In this document: positions 52,341-64,000 of the stretch, in pieces
Numbering within the stretch: the first letter of the stretch is position 1
Layout of the letters: each line of letters begins with the position of its first letter
Assembly (NCBI GenBank): GCA_009746045.1
Contig: RPFO01000229.1
Location: forward strand, 1 to 64,000
Length of the DNA stretch: 64,000 nucleotides
Direction: 5' to 3'
Source of the DNA: Mesostigma viride
Lineage: Eukaryota > Streptophyta > Mesostigmatophyceae > Mesostigmatales > Mesostigmataceae
Program-made: the position numbers and the translations under genes
The notes under the pieces: generated by a model
Database searches by the model: none
What the model saw: the letters and a program-made list of their open reading frames with translations, nothing else
What the model was told of the DNA's origin: nothing

Positions 52341-53504
52341 CGTCCATGTTCAACTACCAGCTGTGGAAGCCCCCCACGGGCTACTGCCCTAGCCGTAGAC
52401 AGACCCATGTTGGGTGATGCAACCTGGACACTCTGGCCTAGCCATACCATGTGCCACGCCAATGCAGGGTAGAACGCAACCATGCATGCCTCTAGCATAA
52501 CGTTAACCATGCAGTACGTAGCCAAAGACATCCGCCAGCCTAGCTATGCATGCGTCTCGCCTAGCACTGCTTGTTTGCTTATGTCTGCATAGCAATGCAA
52601 TGCTCACACGGGTCATATTGCACCCACGGGGGATGCCCCGGATCGTTTCGACGTACAGGTCCGATTGATCACCCTGCGGCATGCCTGTGGCATATGAGGA
52701 AAGGGGGGGGGGGCTCTGCCCCCGTGCCCGTTGTGCACATTCAGGGATTAAAAGCAGTCTCCCGTGCTCCTTTCAAATACCCCAACGGGAGCACTTGAAT
52801 AATTAATTAACTGATGAGCGTCCAAATGGGATATGCATGACACGTTTTCCCATGAAGTTTGGAAATGCAGTTGCGCACATGTACCAGTTGCGTCAAAAAA
52901 AGTTGCGCACAAGTACCACTTGCGTGACATCTGCATGCATGCTCGATTTCAACCGCGCAGACACAGCTCATAAAAACATAGACGCATGTACTTGATCCTA
53001 CGTACACAGATGGGCACAGCAAAATTCATGCCATATGAATCTGTACAGCAAGCGCTATTGTATATATCCATGAGACAACGCACGTGGCAGAGGCCAGTAT
53101 ATAATATACGGCCTGTGGATTGAAACGCTGCAGGCCGCGAAAAACATTAACAGTATGTACTGCGCGTACGCGTTCCCTCTTTTCCTTCTTAGTTTTGGTT
53201 GTTTGTGTTGGTCGTGGTGGTGGTGTGTGTGTGTGTGTGTATGTGTTTATGTGTGTTTTCCCTATCAACCTTTCTTGTTACCCTCTGTCTCCCTCCATGC
53301 AGGTCTACCTAGAGATAGCCACGCGGCTCCCGCGGCCTTCGCGTCTTTCCTCTCAGACAACTACCCTAGTCCTTCCACAGCGTTGAATCGCCATACGTCC
53401 AGGCATAGTTGTCTCACTTCGTATATCGATGAGACAAATAAGTTCTTATCGGTTTGACGATCCAGATCGACAGATCAATCAGAGAAGCTGTTGTTACTTA
53501 TATC
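52341..53504. other. Unassigned, minor repeats only
   Basis: GTTGCGCACA(T/A)GTACCA occurs twice near 52868 and 52910; a short (GT)n lies at 53216-53240; 52770-52800 is an inverted GGGAGCAC hairpin piece. No gene supported. Confidence 0.4.
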
Positions 53505-53690
53505 AAGGAGACAACCAGCGCAGGCCAGAAATCGGGAGAATCCGGACCATGGTAGCTCGAGCCTGCCGTTATCTTGTCCGCGTGTTCGAGTCGTTCAGGA
53601 TGATGAAGATGAATGGTGATGGAAATGTGTATCCTTGTGCATTGAAATTATGGCTGGCTTACGTGTAGAGCGACTAGATGACCTAGACGG
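53505..53690 (+). repeat. Dispersed repeat E, copy 2
   Basis: GGGAGAATCCGGACCATGGT, GCCGTTATCTTGTCCGCGTG and AAATTATGGCTGGCT match copies 1 and 3 in the same order. Confidence 0.7.
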
Positions 53691-55122
53691 TGGGGCCTAC
53701 TTATATATTGATATACACACAGCGACACATATCATGGCACATGCAGCTGCATTCCATTGAATGAGAAACTTCATATGCTCATTCCAACGCACACCAGCTG
53801 GCTTCTGCATGCTGTTGGCCAGTTGACACAGGCAGTGGTCTGGAAAACACGATTCTGAAAGCAGACACTCCTGCATTGAGCTGCAATTCAATGGGAGATC
53901 CGAGTTACTCGTGATGATCCTTGCCACAACAGTAGATCGAGGTTCATCACATGCACCCTTGGGAGGGCCCCGGTGAGGATAGATGTCAGTAGCCAGGGCC
54001 GGTTCATCACTTCGCTCATGCTAGCTGCTGTGCACCACCTCCAAGCCTCCCTCTTGATAGATGACCGTCCAGGGTAAGTCCAGAGGTTTTCCAGAGGAGC
54101 ACTGCACACAGCGGTGCCAGCACAAGTAACACGTGCATCGACCACAGAGTGGCCAGCAGAGCGCGTCAGTCAACAAAAGATTAGCACAAGAGAGTTGCGA
54201 CACGATATCACCCTACTACATCATATTTAATGTGTCTGACGAGGACAACATCGTTCTGGAATATGATTTTTGCTCACAATTCTTGGAGTGGCAAGCTCTG
54301 GCATAGATACATGCTCTGGCTCAAGCATAAGGTGGCGTGGAGGCAACTATTAGTTGTTATGTATACCTGAACGGGGGCGTGGGCTGGAAAATCTCCAAGT
54401 CAGCACTTCACAGACCTAGACTTTTGTGTATTCATGAAGAGGAAGAACATAAGGGGGTGACAAAAGAGAGTTTCTGAGTAAGAAATTATCACAAATGCCA
54501 TGAGCTGCACCAGCTGGACTAACACCTCGCAAGGCGACGACCCCTCAAGTTGTTGGAGTCAGATCTTATAGAAAATGAGCTATTTGTGCTTCAACAAACG
54601 ATCAGCAGACAATGCCAGCCTGCGGAGAGGGAAAAAGAAAAGAGGACGATTCCCCAAAGCAGATGCCAGGCAAGGAAGACTTCTCTTTGTTTGGTGAATC
54701 GTCAATCGCTATGGAGTGGGTGACCAGAGAACCACAGGTCCGCAGACATGCCAGCTGTCCGCAGGGAAAAAGACGGTTCTCAAAGAAAAAATGCTAACAG
54801 AACCAGAGAAACTCACCACCGTCGATCTGGGGTAGTGAATCACATGTCCAAGGCTCCATGTTCTAACACGCCAACATGCTGGTGACCAGGGGATCCAAGG
54901 CTACGTTCCAAAAGAAAATCTATAATCGAATCTATTTCTTATTAGTTTTCCCAGTCTACGTGTTCCAAACTAAATCTGCTACAATACAAAAAGGTTCAGG
55001 AAAGCAAGGCTGACCTCACCTGCACCAAGGCTAACGCCCCATACTAACGAATGACTGATGATGACTATACAACAATACCAAAAGGTTCAGGAAAGCAAGG
55101 TTGCCGGTTGCGCTGATCTCAC
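53691..55122. other. Possible minus-strand terminal exons, weak
   Basis: A minus-strand frame at 53697-53927 reads IITSNSDLPLNCSSM and then a Cys-rich stretch to a stop; it could be a 3' exon of the spliced gene to the right but no splice sites confirm it. GGTTCAGGAAAGCAAGG is duplicated at 54990 and 55085, each next to a donor-like CAG/GTGAG. Confidence 0.2.
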
Positions 55123-58100
55123 CTGCACCAGTTGAATCATGCCAATAAGCCGGGGGGAGCCCAGCGGGGTGAAAACCTGCAAGTGTTTCAACAGGGGAAG
55201 GTTTGGCCAGGCTTCAATGCAACATTAGAAGCCGAAAATTATGCAGTTGAAGTGCCGCCAGTCTGGACGCTAGCTCCGGAAAGGGGTGCGTGTGGTATGG
55301 TAACAAATGTGATACAATATAAGATACCACTATAATATAACAAAATACATACTTAGGAATTGATAATTGGTTAGTGCGAGGCAAGAAGCAGCCTGTGCTT
55401 GTTGCAAGCTGATGCAAATACGCAGACTTCATCCAATTTCCTTGTCCTGCAGACACCGTGGAAACTGCAGTGGCTGGCTCTCATAGGGCTTTTCTAATTT
55501 CCTGGATTCTTAATTTTCTTATACTAGTATTGCAATTCTTGACAAACTAAAAAAACGACTTGCTCGGCCCCTTACTGTCTAATTGCCCGACTCCTGGGAT
55601 ATTAAAAACATGCCCAAATGATGCATGACATGCCCAAATGCAAAGCAACTGATGCCCTGCAGGAGCTTATCGCCCCAATGAAGAAACTCTTGTCCACACG
55701 ACCAGACGGCAGACACAGCCGGTAAATTGCTTTCCTCAAAAGTCTGGTTTGAGGCCCTCAGGCCCACGAATCAGGGAACAAGGTATCTTAATCATTAAAT
55801 ATAGCATATTAAGTATAAAATATACTTAACTAGTTTGATTCCTTCTATATTTTTAGCTCAATTGGAATCAAGCCACACAGCGAACTCCTTGCGAAGCAGC
55901 AGTACATTCCCTCGCTCATGCACCCCTCAGAAGTGTGCAAATATGACCAACGCGCACGAAACGTGTGCATGCACCCCTCTCCTCGGCGGTCGCAGCGCTG
56001 AGCGCTGTCTCCCTAGAAAAGAAATCTAACACTCTTATGAGCAATTCTGACACTATTGTGACCTATTCAAATACTACTACTAATTAGGAACATAACTCCG
56101 TTGTGAGTTTATGCAGCTCGTATCCCTGAGAAGGGGCACATGGCTTTTAATACATTCTGGGCTACTTCCTGCAAGGGTAGGATGTAAGCTACAACTGCTC
56201 TGGGTGCACAAAGTGCACCTGCCCCACTATGAAATATAATCTATAGAATAAATACTACTATGAGCCACTCTAACACTATTATGAGCAACTCTGACACTAC
56301 TATGAGCGACTCTAACACTACTATGAGCGACTCTACCACTATTATAAGCAACTCTTACACTACTATGAGCGACTCTAACACTATTATGAGCAACTCTAAC
56401 ACTACTATGAGCGACTCTAACACTACTATGAGCAACTCGAACACTATGATGAGCAACTCTAACACTACTAGGAGCGACTTGGACATGACTAAGAGCACGT
56501 GCTAGAGGTATGCACGTACCCCTCCGTCGTCGTTTATGACGCTGACCTCCACGGCAAACGGCATGGGCTGGGTGCTGCCCGGCAGGCTGTCGAGCAAAAC
56601 AGTGGCGAACCCAAACACGCCATTGCAGGCCTGCCGTGTGTCCACCATCGTGCCCACCACAGCATGTGGCGTGTTTTGTGCACAGCAAGGGGGTGGTGGT
56701 GGTGGTGGTGAGCATGTTACAGTTATAGTGGTCAGAGGCCTGAGGTGTGCAGGCCATTTGTATCTGGATGCGTGCGGTGCCGGGCAAGGGGGGGACAGGG
56801 CACCAAGCGGTGGGGAGTGGAGGGGGGAATGGAATGGGGATAGGGATTACGTGCATGTGTTGTATTACTATGATTATATTTATTATTCTCTCCCCCTTAT
56901 AACTTCTATTCCCTCCCCCTTTCTTTCAGACGCTTGGCTGCGGATAAAAGCAAGCGATGCGCGCTTTGGTGCAAGCTTGGGGCGAGGAAATGTTGCAGTA
57001 AGGAAGGCCGGGGCGGCGGCGCGCATTCCTGGGGGGGGGTGTCAGAATGGGGCCAGCGCTACGGCGGCTGTCCACATCATGGCTCCAAGCACAACCACAA
57101 TTGTGTTATGCATATCGCAACGATATTCATAGCGCACCGCATCAGGATTTCTCGCAGTTTTGTTCCTCTACATTCGCTGCTGGAATAGAACCCTCCTCCT
57201 AGTTCATGAGCTATGCAATGGGGCACTACTGGATCTATTCCTAGTTCATGAGCTATGCAATGGGGCACTACTGGATCTATTCCTAGTTCATGAGCTATGC
57301 AATGGGGCACTACTGGATCTATTCCTAGTTCATGAGCTATGCAATGGGGCACTACTGGATCTATTCCTAGTTCATGAGCTATGCAATGGGGCACTACTGG
57401 ATCTATTCCTAGTTCATGAGCTATGCAATGGGGCACTACTGGATCAGAACCATTGCTCCCTATCCATGCCTCTGTGTGTGACTACTGGATCAGAACCATT
57501 GCTCCCTATCCATGCCTCTGTGTGTGACTACTGGATCAGAACCATTGCTCCCTATCCATGCCTCTGTGTGTGACTACTGGATCAGAACCATTGCTCCCTA
57601 TCCATGCCTCCGTGTGTGCGTGGTGTGTGCACGTGTCGGTGCGTGCATGCATGCGCAGTGTGATGGTGCTGCTTGTGGTATGCGTGGGGCGTGGAAAATT
57701 CCTGCCCTACATATGTTAATGAATTGGGGGCGAGCACCCACCTGGGCGGACGCGCGCAGGGTGAGCACCATGTTGCGCATCAGCCAGGTGTCCAGCGATG
57801 AGCGGGTGCCACGGAAGTGGAGCGCCTGGGGGGCATGAATGCAGAGCCCAGGGATGCAGGGGGCAGTAATAGCACAGCAGGCACATGAGGGTAGGGATGT
57901 GGGGGGCAGGTATAGGAGGGCCAGGAATAGGGGGTGCAGGAACAAAAGGGCCAGAGATAGGGGTGGGGCAGGGATGCGAGGGGCACCATCCATGGCAGGC
58001 ACAAGGCAGGTAGGCAGTTTAGATAACCCATGGTAGATAGCAACACGACTAGACATGCAAGACAGGGCGCGGTAGATCAGCACGATACCGGGATAGGCAC

Positions 58101-61100
58101 AGTAATATACATGCTATCGGTAGGCAATTGGATAGTGTTACACGACAGGCTGTCATGTCGAGTAAGTGCGATTGCATGAACGTTCTAGGCACTTGAGGTC
58201 GGCACAGATGGTAGGCTTAGGCGCATGTCGTGCGAGTGACCGCCAGAGGTAGAGCGAACGAGCGGTAGGTAGAGCGAACGAGGGGCAGGTAGAGCGAACG
58301 AGCGGTAGGTGGAGCGAACGAGGGGCAGGTAGAGCGAACGAGCGGTAGGTGGAGCGAACGAGGGGCAGGTAGAGCGGACGAGGGGTAGGTAGAGCGAACG
58401 AGGGGCAGGTAGAGCAAACAAGCGGTAGGTAGAGCGAACGAGGGGTAGGTAGAGCGAACGAGCGGTAGGTAGAGCGAACGAGGGGTAGGTAGAGCGAACG
58501 AGCGGTAGGTGGAGCGAACGAGCGGTAGGTAGAGCGAACGAGGGGCAGGTAGAGCGAACGAGCGGTAGGTAGAGCGAACGAGCGGTAGGTAGAGCGAACG
58601 AGGGGTAGGTAGAGCGAACGAGGGGTAGGTAGAGCGAACGAGGGGTAGGTAGAGCGAACGAGCGGCAGGTAGAGCGAACGAGGGGTAGGTAGAGCGAACG
58701 AGCGGTAGGTAGAGCTGACGAGGGGTAGGTAGAGCGAACGGCGGTAGGTGGAGCTAACGAGCGGTAGGTAGAGCGAACGAGCAGTAGGTAGGGCCACCGA
58801 GCGGTAGGAAGAGATAACGAGCGCTTGGTAGAGCTAACGGGCGGGCAGGTGAAGAAAAAGTAAAAGGCAAGCACGCCGGCATGCCCACCTACACTAACCA
58901 AAAGTACATCGGTCATTGTAGGCAGAACGGGCAAGTCAGCGAGGCCAGCCACACGAAACACAAAGGTTGCGTCGACCCGTGAAAACAAAAAGAGTTTGAG
59001 GCTCCGATGAGATAAGCACGCCCATGCCACATACCCATGTTTCGTTGAACGCGGCGGATGAGGCGCTCCCAGTGCTGGATGCCTGTTGGTGAGGGAGTGC
59101 CCAATGAGAAAGAAGAAGGAACGAATGGTGTGGGATACTGTTACGGACCCAGCGCAGGATGGTAATTTCTCGCCCCGGGTACTTTCGCACACGCAGTTAG
59201 CATACTGCTATAGCACAAGAAGTTTACGTGAGGTAGGCAACGAGAGCCGCATGGAACCGTGGGCACACACGAGGATGGCTTGAAAAGAGCCTTCCTCTGA
59301 AACCAGCAGCCAAGTGACGGCGGGAGACGATCCTAGTTTCTAAGGAAGGCTCTTTTAGGCGGGTCGTTAAGGCTGCAACCCCCATGGGTTGCAAGAGGAA
59401 TGCATTATACTGGAGGGACAAAAGGGCTAAAGGCGGCAGTATAAGGTCAGCAACATGAAGCAACCACGCAGCCACTATCAAATTATACAGAAGTCTACAT
59501 CAATGAGACAACCAGGGCAGGCCCGAAATCTGGAGAATCCGGACCATGGTCTCTCGAGCCTGCCGGTATCTTATCCGCGTTTTCGCGTTGTTCGGGATGA
59601 TGGATATGAATGGAGTTGGAAATGTGTAGCCTTACATCCGTTGCTCAGAATACCTCCTCAAAAGCTGCACCAAAAAACAGGAATGAACTGCTTATTGAAG
59701 TAACAAGGGATGTCGAGAGTAACGCAGGCGTGATGGCTCCCCATAGAGATAAATTATTGCGAGATCTGCCAGCAAAGCAGGCTTTAAGGCGCCACCGACG
59801 AATTCATTCATTCATTCATTCATTCACTTGTTCTGGCCTCGCCATTGGGAGAATCAAGGGATGGCGCGGTCTGAGCTCAGTGATTGGTTGTTGGAACACT
59901 CCCATGTCCATGCATGGCCAGACAAGATGCGGATATACCACATTAAGCAAATGTTTGCATTAGAGCCCCCCCCCCCCAAAAAAAAAAAAAAATCCATCCC
60001 TCCCCATCCCTCCCCCTCCATCCCCCTCCATCCCCCTCCATCCCCATCCCTCCCCATCCCTCCCCATCCCTCCCCATCCCTCCCCATCCCTCCCCATCCC
60101 TCCCCATCCCTCCCCATCCCTCCCCATCCCTCCCCATCCCTCCCCATCCCTCCCCATCCCTCCCCATCCCTCCCCATCCCTCCCCATCCCTCCCCATCCC
60201 TCCCCATCCCTCCCCATCCCTCCCCATCCCTCCCCATCCCTCCCCATCCCTCCCCATCCCTCCCCATCCCTCCCCATCCCTCCCCATCCCTCCCCATCCC
60301 TCCCCATCCCTCCCCATCCCTCCCCATCCCTCCCCATCCCTCCCCATCCCTCCCCATCCATCCCCATCCCATCCCCATCCATCCCCATCCATCCCCATCC
60401 ATCCCCATCCATCCCCATCCATCCACACGGGCATCCTGCACCACGTGTCCTGCATCACCCCATTTATAACATCATGACTAATTTGTGCAGAGATGTATGG
60501 ATTAGGTGCATGGAACTTGTGCATGAAAGACTCGTTGAAAAAAAGCCCGGCGCATACGCTAGGCTTGCCTACATTACGTTTCCCCTAAATGATCATGGAC
60601 TTTTTTAATCCTGCAATCGAGGCCGCCTTGATCTTGGGTGTTGGATGCGAGTCAAGTCCACATTTCATTTGGGGTTAGTCTCCATCCGTTCCTCTGCTTC
60701 TGCAACATGATCTGCAAACCTGCACTCCACCCCACCCCACCCCACCCCACCCCACCCCACCCCACCCCACCCCACCCCACCCCACCCCACCCCACCCCAC
60801 CCCACCCCACCCCACCCCACCCCACCCCACCCCACCCCACCCCACCCCACCCCACCCCACCCGACCCGACCCGACCCCACCCCACCCCAGATATCCCCAG
60901 CCCAACCCCGCCCACCGTGGTAGACACAGCTGCACGCCCAACCCGCCCACCGTGGTAGATGAAACCCCCCCACCCCTGCCCCACCCCACCCCACCTACCC
61001 CGACCCCCCACCCACCCACCATGGGAGACGTGAAGCTCTGCCCCATCAGGTCAAACTCCAAGCGGACGCCACCCGCAGACAGAGGGACATTACTGGCGCT

Positions 61101-61154
61101 CGCGAGCTGTTGCGCAGACAGAAGGCCAAAGGGTTTGTGGGGATGCGAGTTAGG
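55123..61154 (-). CDS. Multi-exon host gene candidate, product unrecognised
   Basis: Five short minus-strand open blocks are bounded by GT-AG signals: 61154-61020 (45 codons, includes VPLSAGGVRLEFDLMGQSF), 59082-59035 (48 nt), 57825-57742 (28 codons, ALHFRGTRSSLDTWLMRNMV), 56630-56520 (37 codons, VFGFATVLLDSLPGSTQPMP, ending before GTACGTG) and 55176-55123 (18 codons, VFTPLGSPRLIGMIQLVQ, ending CAG/GTGAG). All five have lengths divisible by three and open phase 0. Acceptors are C/T-rich with CAG. Presumed introns carry the minisatellites at 56.3, 57.2, 58.2, 60.0 and 60.7 kb. Start, end and other exons are not determined and the exons might belong to more than one gene. No family recognised. 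Confidence 0.4.
56245..56500. repeat. 21-bp minisatellite, about 12 units
   Basis: CACTACTATGAGCGACTCTAA with single-base variants; in frame gives a 7-residue repeat on both strands. Lies between presumed exons, so probably intronic. Confidence 0.85.
57197..57605. repeat. Two adjacent minisatellites, 42 bp and 46 bp units
   Basis: 42-bp unit (AGTTCATGAGCTATGCAATG, then GGGCACTACTGGATCTATTCCT) six times to about 57443, then a 46-bp unit (ACTACTGGATCAGAACCATT...) about 3.5 times. The second shares ACTACTGGATC with the first, so it probably arose from its edge. Confidence 0.9.
58240..58860. repeat. 20-bp minisatellite, about 30 units
   Basis: GAGCGAACGAGCGGTAGGTA with G/C and T/C variants; degenerates toward 58860. 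The long Ser/Arg/Leu/Pro frame on the minus strand is an artefact because 20 is not a multiple of 3. Confidence 0.95.
59495..59640 (+). repeat. Dispersed repeat E, copy 3
   Basis: CTGGAGAATCCGGACCATGG, CCGGTATCTTATCCGCGTTT; matches copies 1 and 2 to GAAATGTGTAGCC, then diverges. Confidence 0.7.
59996..60425. repeat. (TCCCCATCCC)n decanucleotide tract
   Basis: About 30 near-perfect TCCCCATCCC units, then CCATCCAT-type repeats to 60425. Strand-asymmetric C/T-rich DNA, prone to triplex or G-rich strand structures. Confidence 0.95.
60725..60890. repeat. (CCCCA)n pentanucleotide tract
   Basis: About 30 CCCCA units; its complement GGGGT runs can form G-quadruplexes. Next to presumed exon 61154-61020. 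Confidence 0.95.
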
Positions 61155-61705
61155 CTGTGGCTGGTATGGCTTCACAATCGCACACGGTTGTTCATGACAG
61201 TTGTGCGGGAGGGTAACAGGAGAGAGAACCAAGAGGCAAGGCGGGATAGGAAAAAACACACACACCAGAAAACATTATTAAGATCACTAAGCTCCCAAGA
61301 CGACCAGCACTTGATTAATACAATGAGCGGAGCCCTGCCACAAATGCAGCAGTTACAGTGGCATTAAGGTTTCTCAATCCGCACGTGGAAGCAAGAAGCC
61401 TCCGGGGTGGGAGGGAAAGAAACAATTGCTTATCATTGCCGGCCTAGCTTGCTTAAGGCATCATCCGCCGGGACACAAGCTGACATCATCCTAAAATAAG
61501 TAACACCGGCATGCGTCACACACCGGCCTGAAAAGTGCTGACAACGCCACTACAAATAACGTGGCCACGCACCCCCAGGCTAGTGGGTTAACCATACAGG
61601 CAGTCGCAAATGTTCTCAAACCTGACAAACATAAATCTAGCCCATCGACCCCTTGGGCCCGTCCGAGTCCACTATACAACAAGTAATCACGACTCACTAA
61701 AACAA

Positions 61706-61752
61706 TAAACCCTAAACCCTAAACCCTAAACCCTAAACCCTAAACCCTAAAC
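61706..61752. repeat. Interstitial telomere-type repeat (CCCTAAA)6
   Basis: Six perfect AAACCCT units plus AAAC. TTTAGGG is the Arabidopsis-type telomere found in many green plants and algae. Confidence 0.95.
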
Positions 61753-62178
61753 AACAGTCAATAATTCGTTAAGCAACCAGCCGACCCTACCAGTCCCTAG
61801 CTAATCACAGCCGGTGCAAACAATTACGAATCTTTGCAAGCAAGTCGTATAAAGCCTACAATTAATTTTTCCGACCACTAATAATTAATAGCCACTGACC
61901 CTTAAAACAACGGGGTCATTCAAGAAAAATTCAGGCGAGCATGAGGCCCTTTGTACAGAACGAATTAGTCAGCCCCACTCGCAGACAGCCTTCCACATGC
62001 AGGCCAAGGCATAGCGGCCTATCTTTCCCGGATGTGTTACTTAAACTATATTCAGAGAAAACTGATTCTCCGTTGCTTGGCTGGGCCGAAGGAAAATGCA
62101 AAGCCTTCAAAAGTAAGTCCACACCCAAGGAATTATCAGGTAAGAGTCTCTCATTAAGACAGGGCAATGGTGATAATG
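61753..62178. other. Spacer, weak minus-strand frame
   Basis: A 78-codon minus-strand frame (61931-62167) contains LLPDNSLGVDLLLKALHFPS; no splice or domain support. May be an exon or chance. Confidence 0.15.
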
Positions 62179-63903
62179 CGCTGCCATCATGTTCGCCTCA
62201 ACAGGGCACTGCCATCATGTTCGCCTCAACAGGGCGCTGCCATCATGCTCGCCTCAACAGGGCACTGCCATCATGTTCGCCTCAACAGGGCGCTGCCATC
62301 ATGCTCGCCTCAACAGGGCACTGCCATCATGCTCGCCTCAACAGGGCACTTGCTCGCCTCAACAGGGCACTGCCATCATGTTCGCCTCAACAGGGCGCTG
62401 CCATCATGCTCGCCTCAACAGGGCACTGCCATCAAGTTCGCCTCAACAGGGCACTGCCATCAAGTTCGCCTCAACAGGGCACTGCCATCATGCTCGCCTC
62501 AACAGGGCACTGCCATCATGCTCGCCTCAACAGGGCACTGCCATCATGCTCGCCTCAACAGGGCACTGCCATCATGCTCGCCTCAACAGGGCACTGCCAT
62601 CAAGTTCGCCTCAACAGGGCACTGCCATCATGCTCGCCTCAACAGGGCACTGCCATCAAGTTCGCCTCAACAGGGCACTGCCATCAAGTTCGCCTCAACA
62701 GGGCACTGCCATCATGCTCGCCTCAACAGGGCACTGCCATCATGCTCGCCTCAACAGGGCACTGCCATCAAGTTCGCCTCAACAGGGCACTGCCATCATG
62801 CTCGCCTCAACAGGGCACTGCCATCATGCTCGCCTCAACAGGGCGCTGCCATCATGCTCGCCTCAACAGGGCACTTGCTCGCCTCAACAGGGCACTGCCA
62901 TCATGTTCGCCTCAACAGGGCGCTGCCATCATGCTCGCCTCAACAGGGCACAGCCATCATGCTCGCCTCAACAGGGCACTGCCATCATGCTCGCCTCAAC
63001 AGGGCACTGCCATCATGCTCGCCTCAACAGGGCACTGCCATCATGCTCGCCTCAACAGGGCACTGCCATCATGCTCGCCTCAACAGGGCACTGCCATCAT
63101 GTTCGCCGCAACAGGGCACTGCCATCATGTTCGCCTCAACAGGGCACTGCCATCATGCTCGCCGCAACAGGGCACTGCCATCAAGTTCGCCTCAACAGGG
63201 CACTGCCATCAAGTTCGCCTCAACAGGGCACTGCCATCATGCTCGCCGCAACAGGGCACTGCCATCATGCTCGCCTCGACAGGGCACTGCCATCATGCTC
63301 GCCTCAACAGGGCACTGCCATCATGCTCGCCTCAACAGGGCGCTGCCATCATGCTCGCCTCAACAGGGCACTGCCATCATGCTCGCCTCAACAGGGCACT
63401 GCCATCATGCTCGCCTCAACAGGGCACTGCCATCATGCTCGCCTCAACAGGGCACTGCCATCAAGTTCGCCTCAACAGGGCACTGCCATCAAGTTCGCCT
63501 CAACAGGGCACTGCCATCATGCTCGCCGCAACAGGGCACTGCCATCATGTTCGCCTCAACAGGGCGCTGCCATCATGTTCGCCTCAACAGTGCGCTGCCA
63601 TCATGCTCGCCTCAACAGGGCACTGCCATCAAGTTCGCCTCAACAGGGCGCTGCCATCATGTTCGCCTCAACAGGGCACTGCCATCATGCTCGCCTCAAC
63701 AGGGCACTGCCATCATGCTCGCCTCAACAGGGCACTGCCATCAAGTTCGCCTCAACAGGGCACTGCCATCATGTTCGCCTCAACAGGGCACTGCCATCAT
63801 GCTCGCCGCAACAGGGCACTGCCATCATGCTCGCCTCAACAGGGCACTGCCATCATGTTCGCCTCAACAGGGCACTGCCATCATGCTCGCCGCAACAGGG
63901 CAC
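62179..63903. repeat. 28-bp minisatellite, about 61 units, with higher-order structure
   Basis: GCACTGCCATCATGCTCGCC plus TCAACAGG, varying at CATG/CAAG, C/TTCG, GGCAC/GGCGC and CTCAAC/CGCAAC. Two shortened units lacking GCCATCA (62347, 62872) lie 525 bp apart, which equals 18 full units plus one short one. The array ends at 63903, 97 bp before the window edge. Confidence 0.95.
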
Positions 63904-64000
63904 CTTATTCTCTGTCGAACATCAGCACGAGTCATGCGTCAATTGCGTCAATGCCGTCATCGTGGCTTTCAGCATCATCACAGCCAACACTCCTTTGTGC

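Noticed and set aside
58153-59192. 335-codon Arg/Ser/Leu/Pro frame
   Set aside because: Produced by a 20-bp tandem repeat; no domain and all phases are open.
59854-61011. Met/Gly/Trp and Gly/Val/Trp-rich frames
   Set aside because: Products of the TCCCCATCCC and CCCCA tandem tracts.

Overview
This 64 kb window reads as nuclear DNA of a eukaryote, most probably an alga of the green lineage. The evidence is a three-repeat MYB protein of the plant MYB3R type with its C-terminal motif, an interstitial (CCCTAAA)n plant-type telomere tract, GT-AG introns, a mitochondrial-type SSU rRNA fragment, and LINE, hAT-like and TTAA-bounded transposons. No bacterial operon, Shine-Dalgarno pattern or CRISPR array was seen. 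I cannot name the species.

Layout. (1) 1-11.2 kb is a compact, GC-rich, apparently intron-poor block. Four tightly packed minus-strand frames (a partial Cys/His protein; an OTU-like protein; a long coiled-coil protein; a Cys/His protein) are followed by a MYND gene, a divergent Cys4 gene, a 0.8 kb foldback, a 29-bp minisatellite, and a divergent RING/MYND pair sharing a promoter full of heat-shock-type GAA/TTC palindromes and CCAAT boxes. The two MYND proteins look like paralogues. Gene order, TATA/CCAAT promoters, AATAAA signals and domain content fit either a compact host gene island or an integrated large DNA virus remnant; the sequence alone does not decide. (2) 11.2-38 kb is nested mobile DNA: broken LINEs, a hAT-like element with a perfect 8-bp target duplication, 1.7 kb elements with CCC(T/C)TAAATGG termini including two same-length copies in opposite orientation, a MITE inside an ORF1-like gene, and two close relatives of one EN-RT LINE (one with an open 1178-codon frame, one frameshifted). 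(3) 39.2-42.0 kb holds the best host gene, an intronless MYB3R-type regulator with a candidate MSA element upstream. (4) 44-53 kb holds a mitochondrial SSU fragment, a (GT)n tract and several ORF1-only half-LINE relics that share a 3' stem-loop and TTAA tail with the EN-RT LINEs. (5) 53.7-64 kb holds short splice-bounded minus-strand exon candidates of an unrecognised gene whose presumed introns carry minisatellites, then a telomere-repeat tract and a 1.7 kb 28-bp tandem array at the right edge.

How it fits together. The LINE family appears to have an autonomous EN-RT form and ORF1-only relatives with the same 3' hairpin, suggesting mobilisation in trans. The MYB3R gene may regulate itself through its MSA site. 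The left block is the most gene-dense and least familiar part and is the best candidate for something undescribed.
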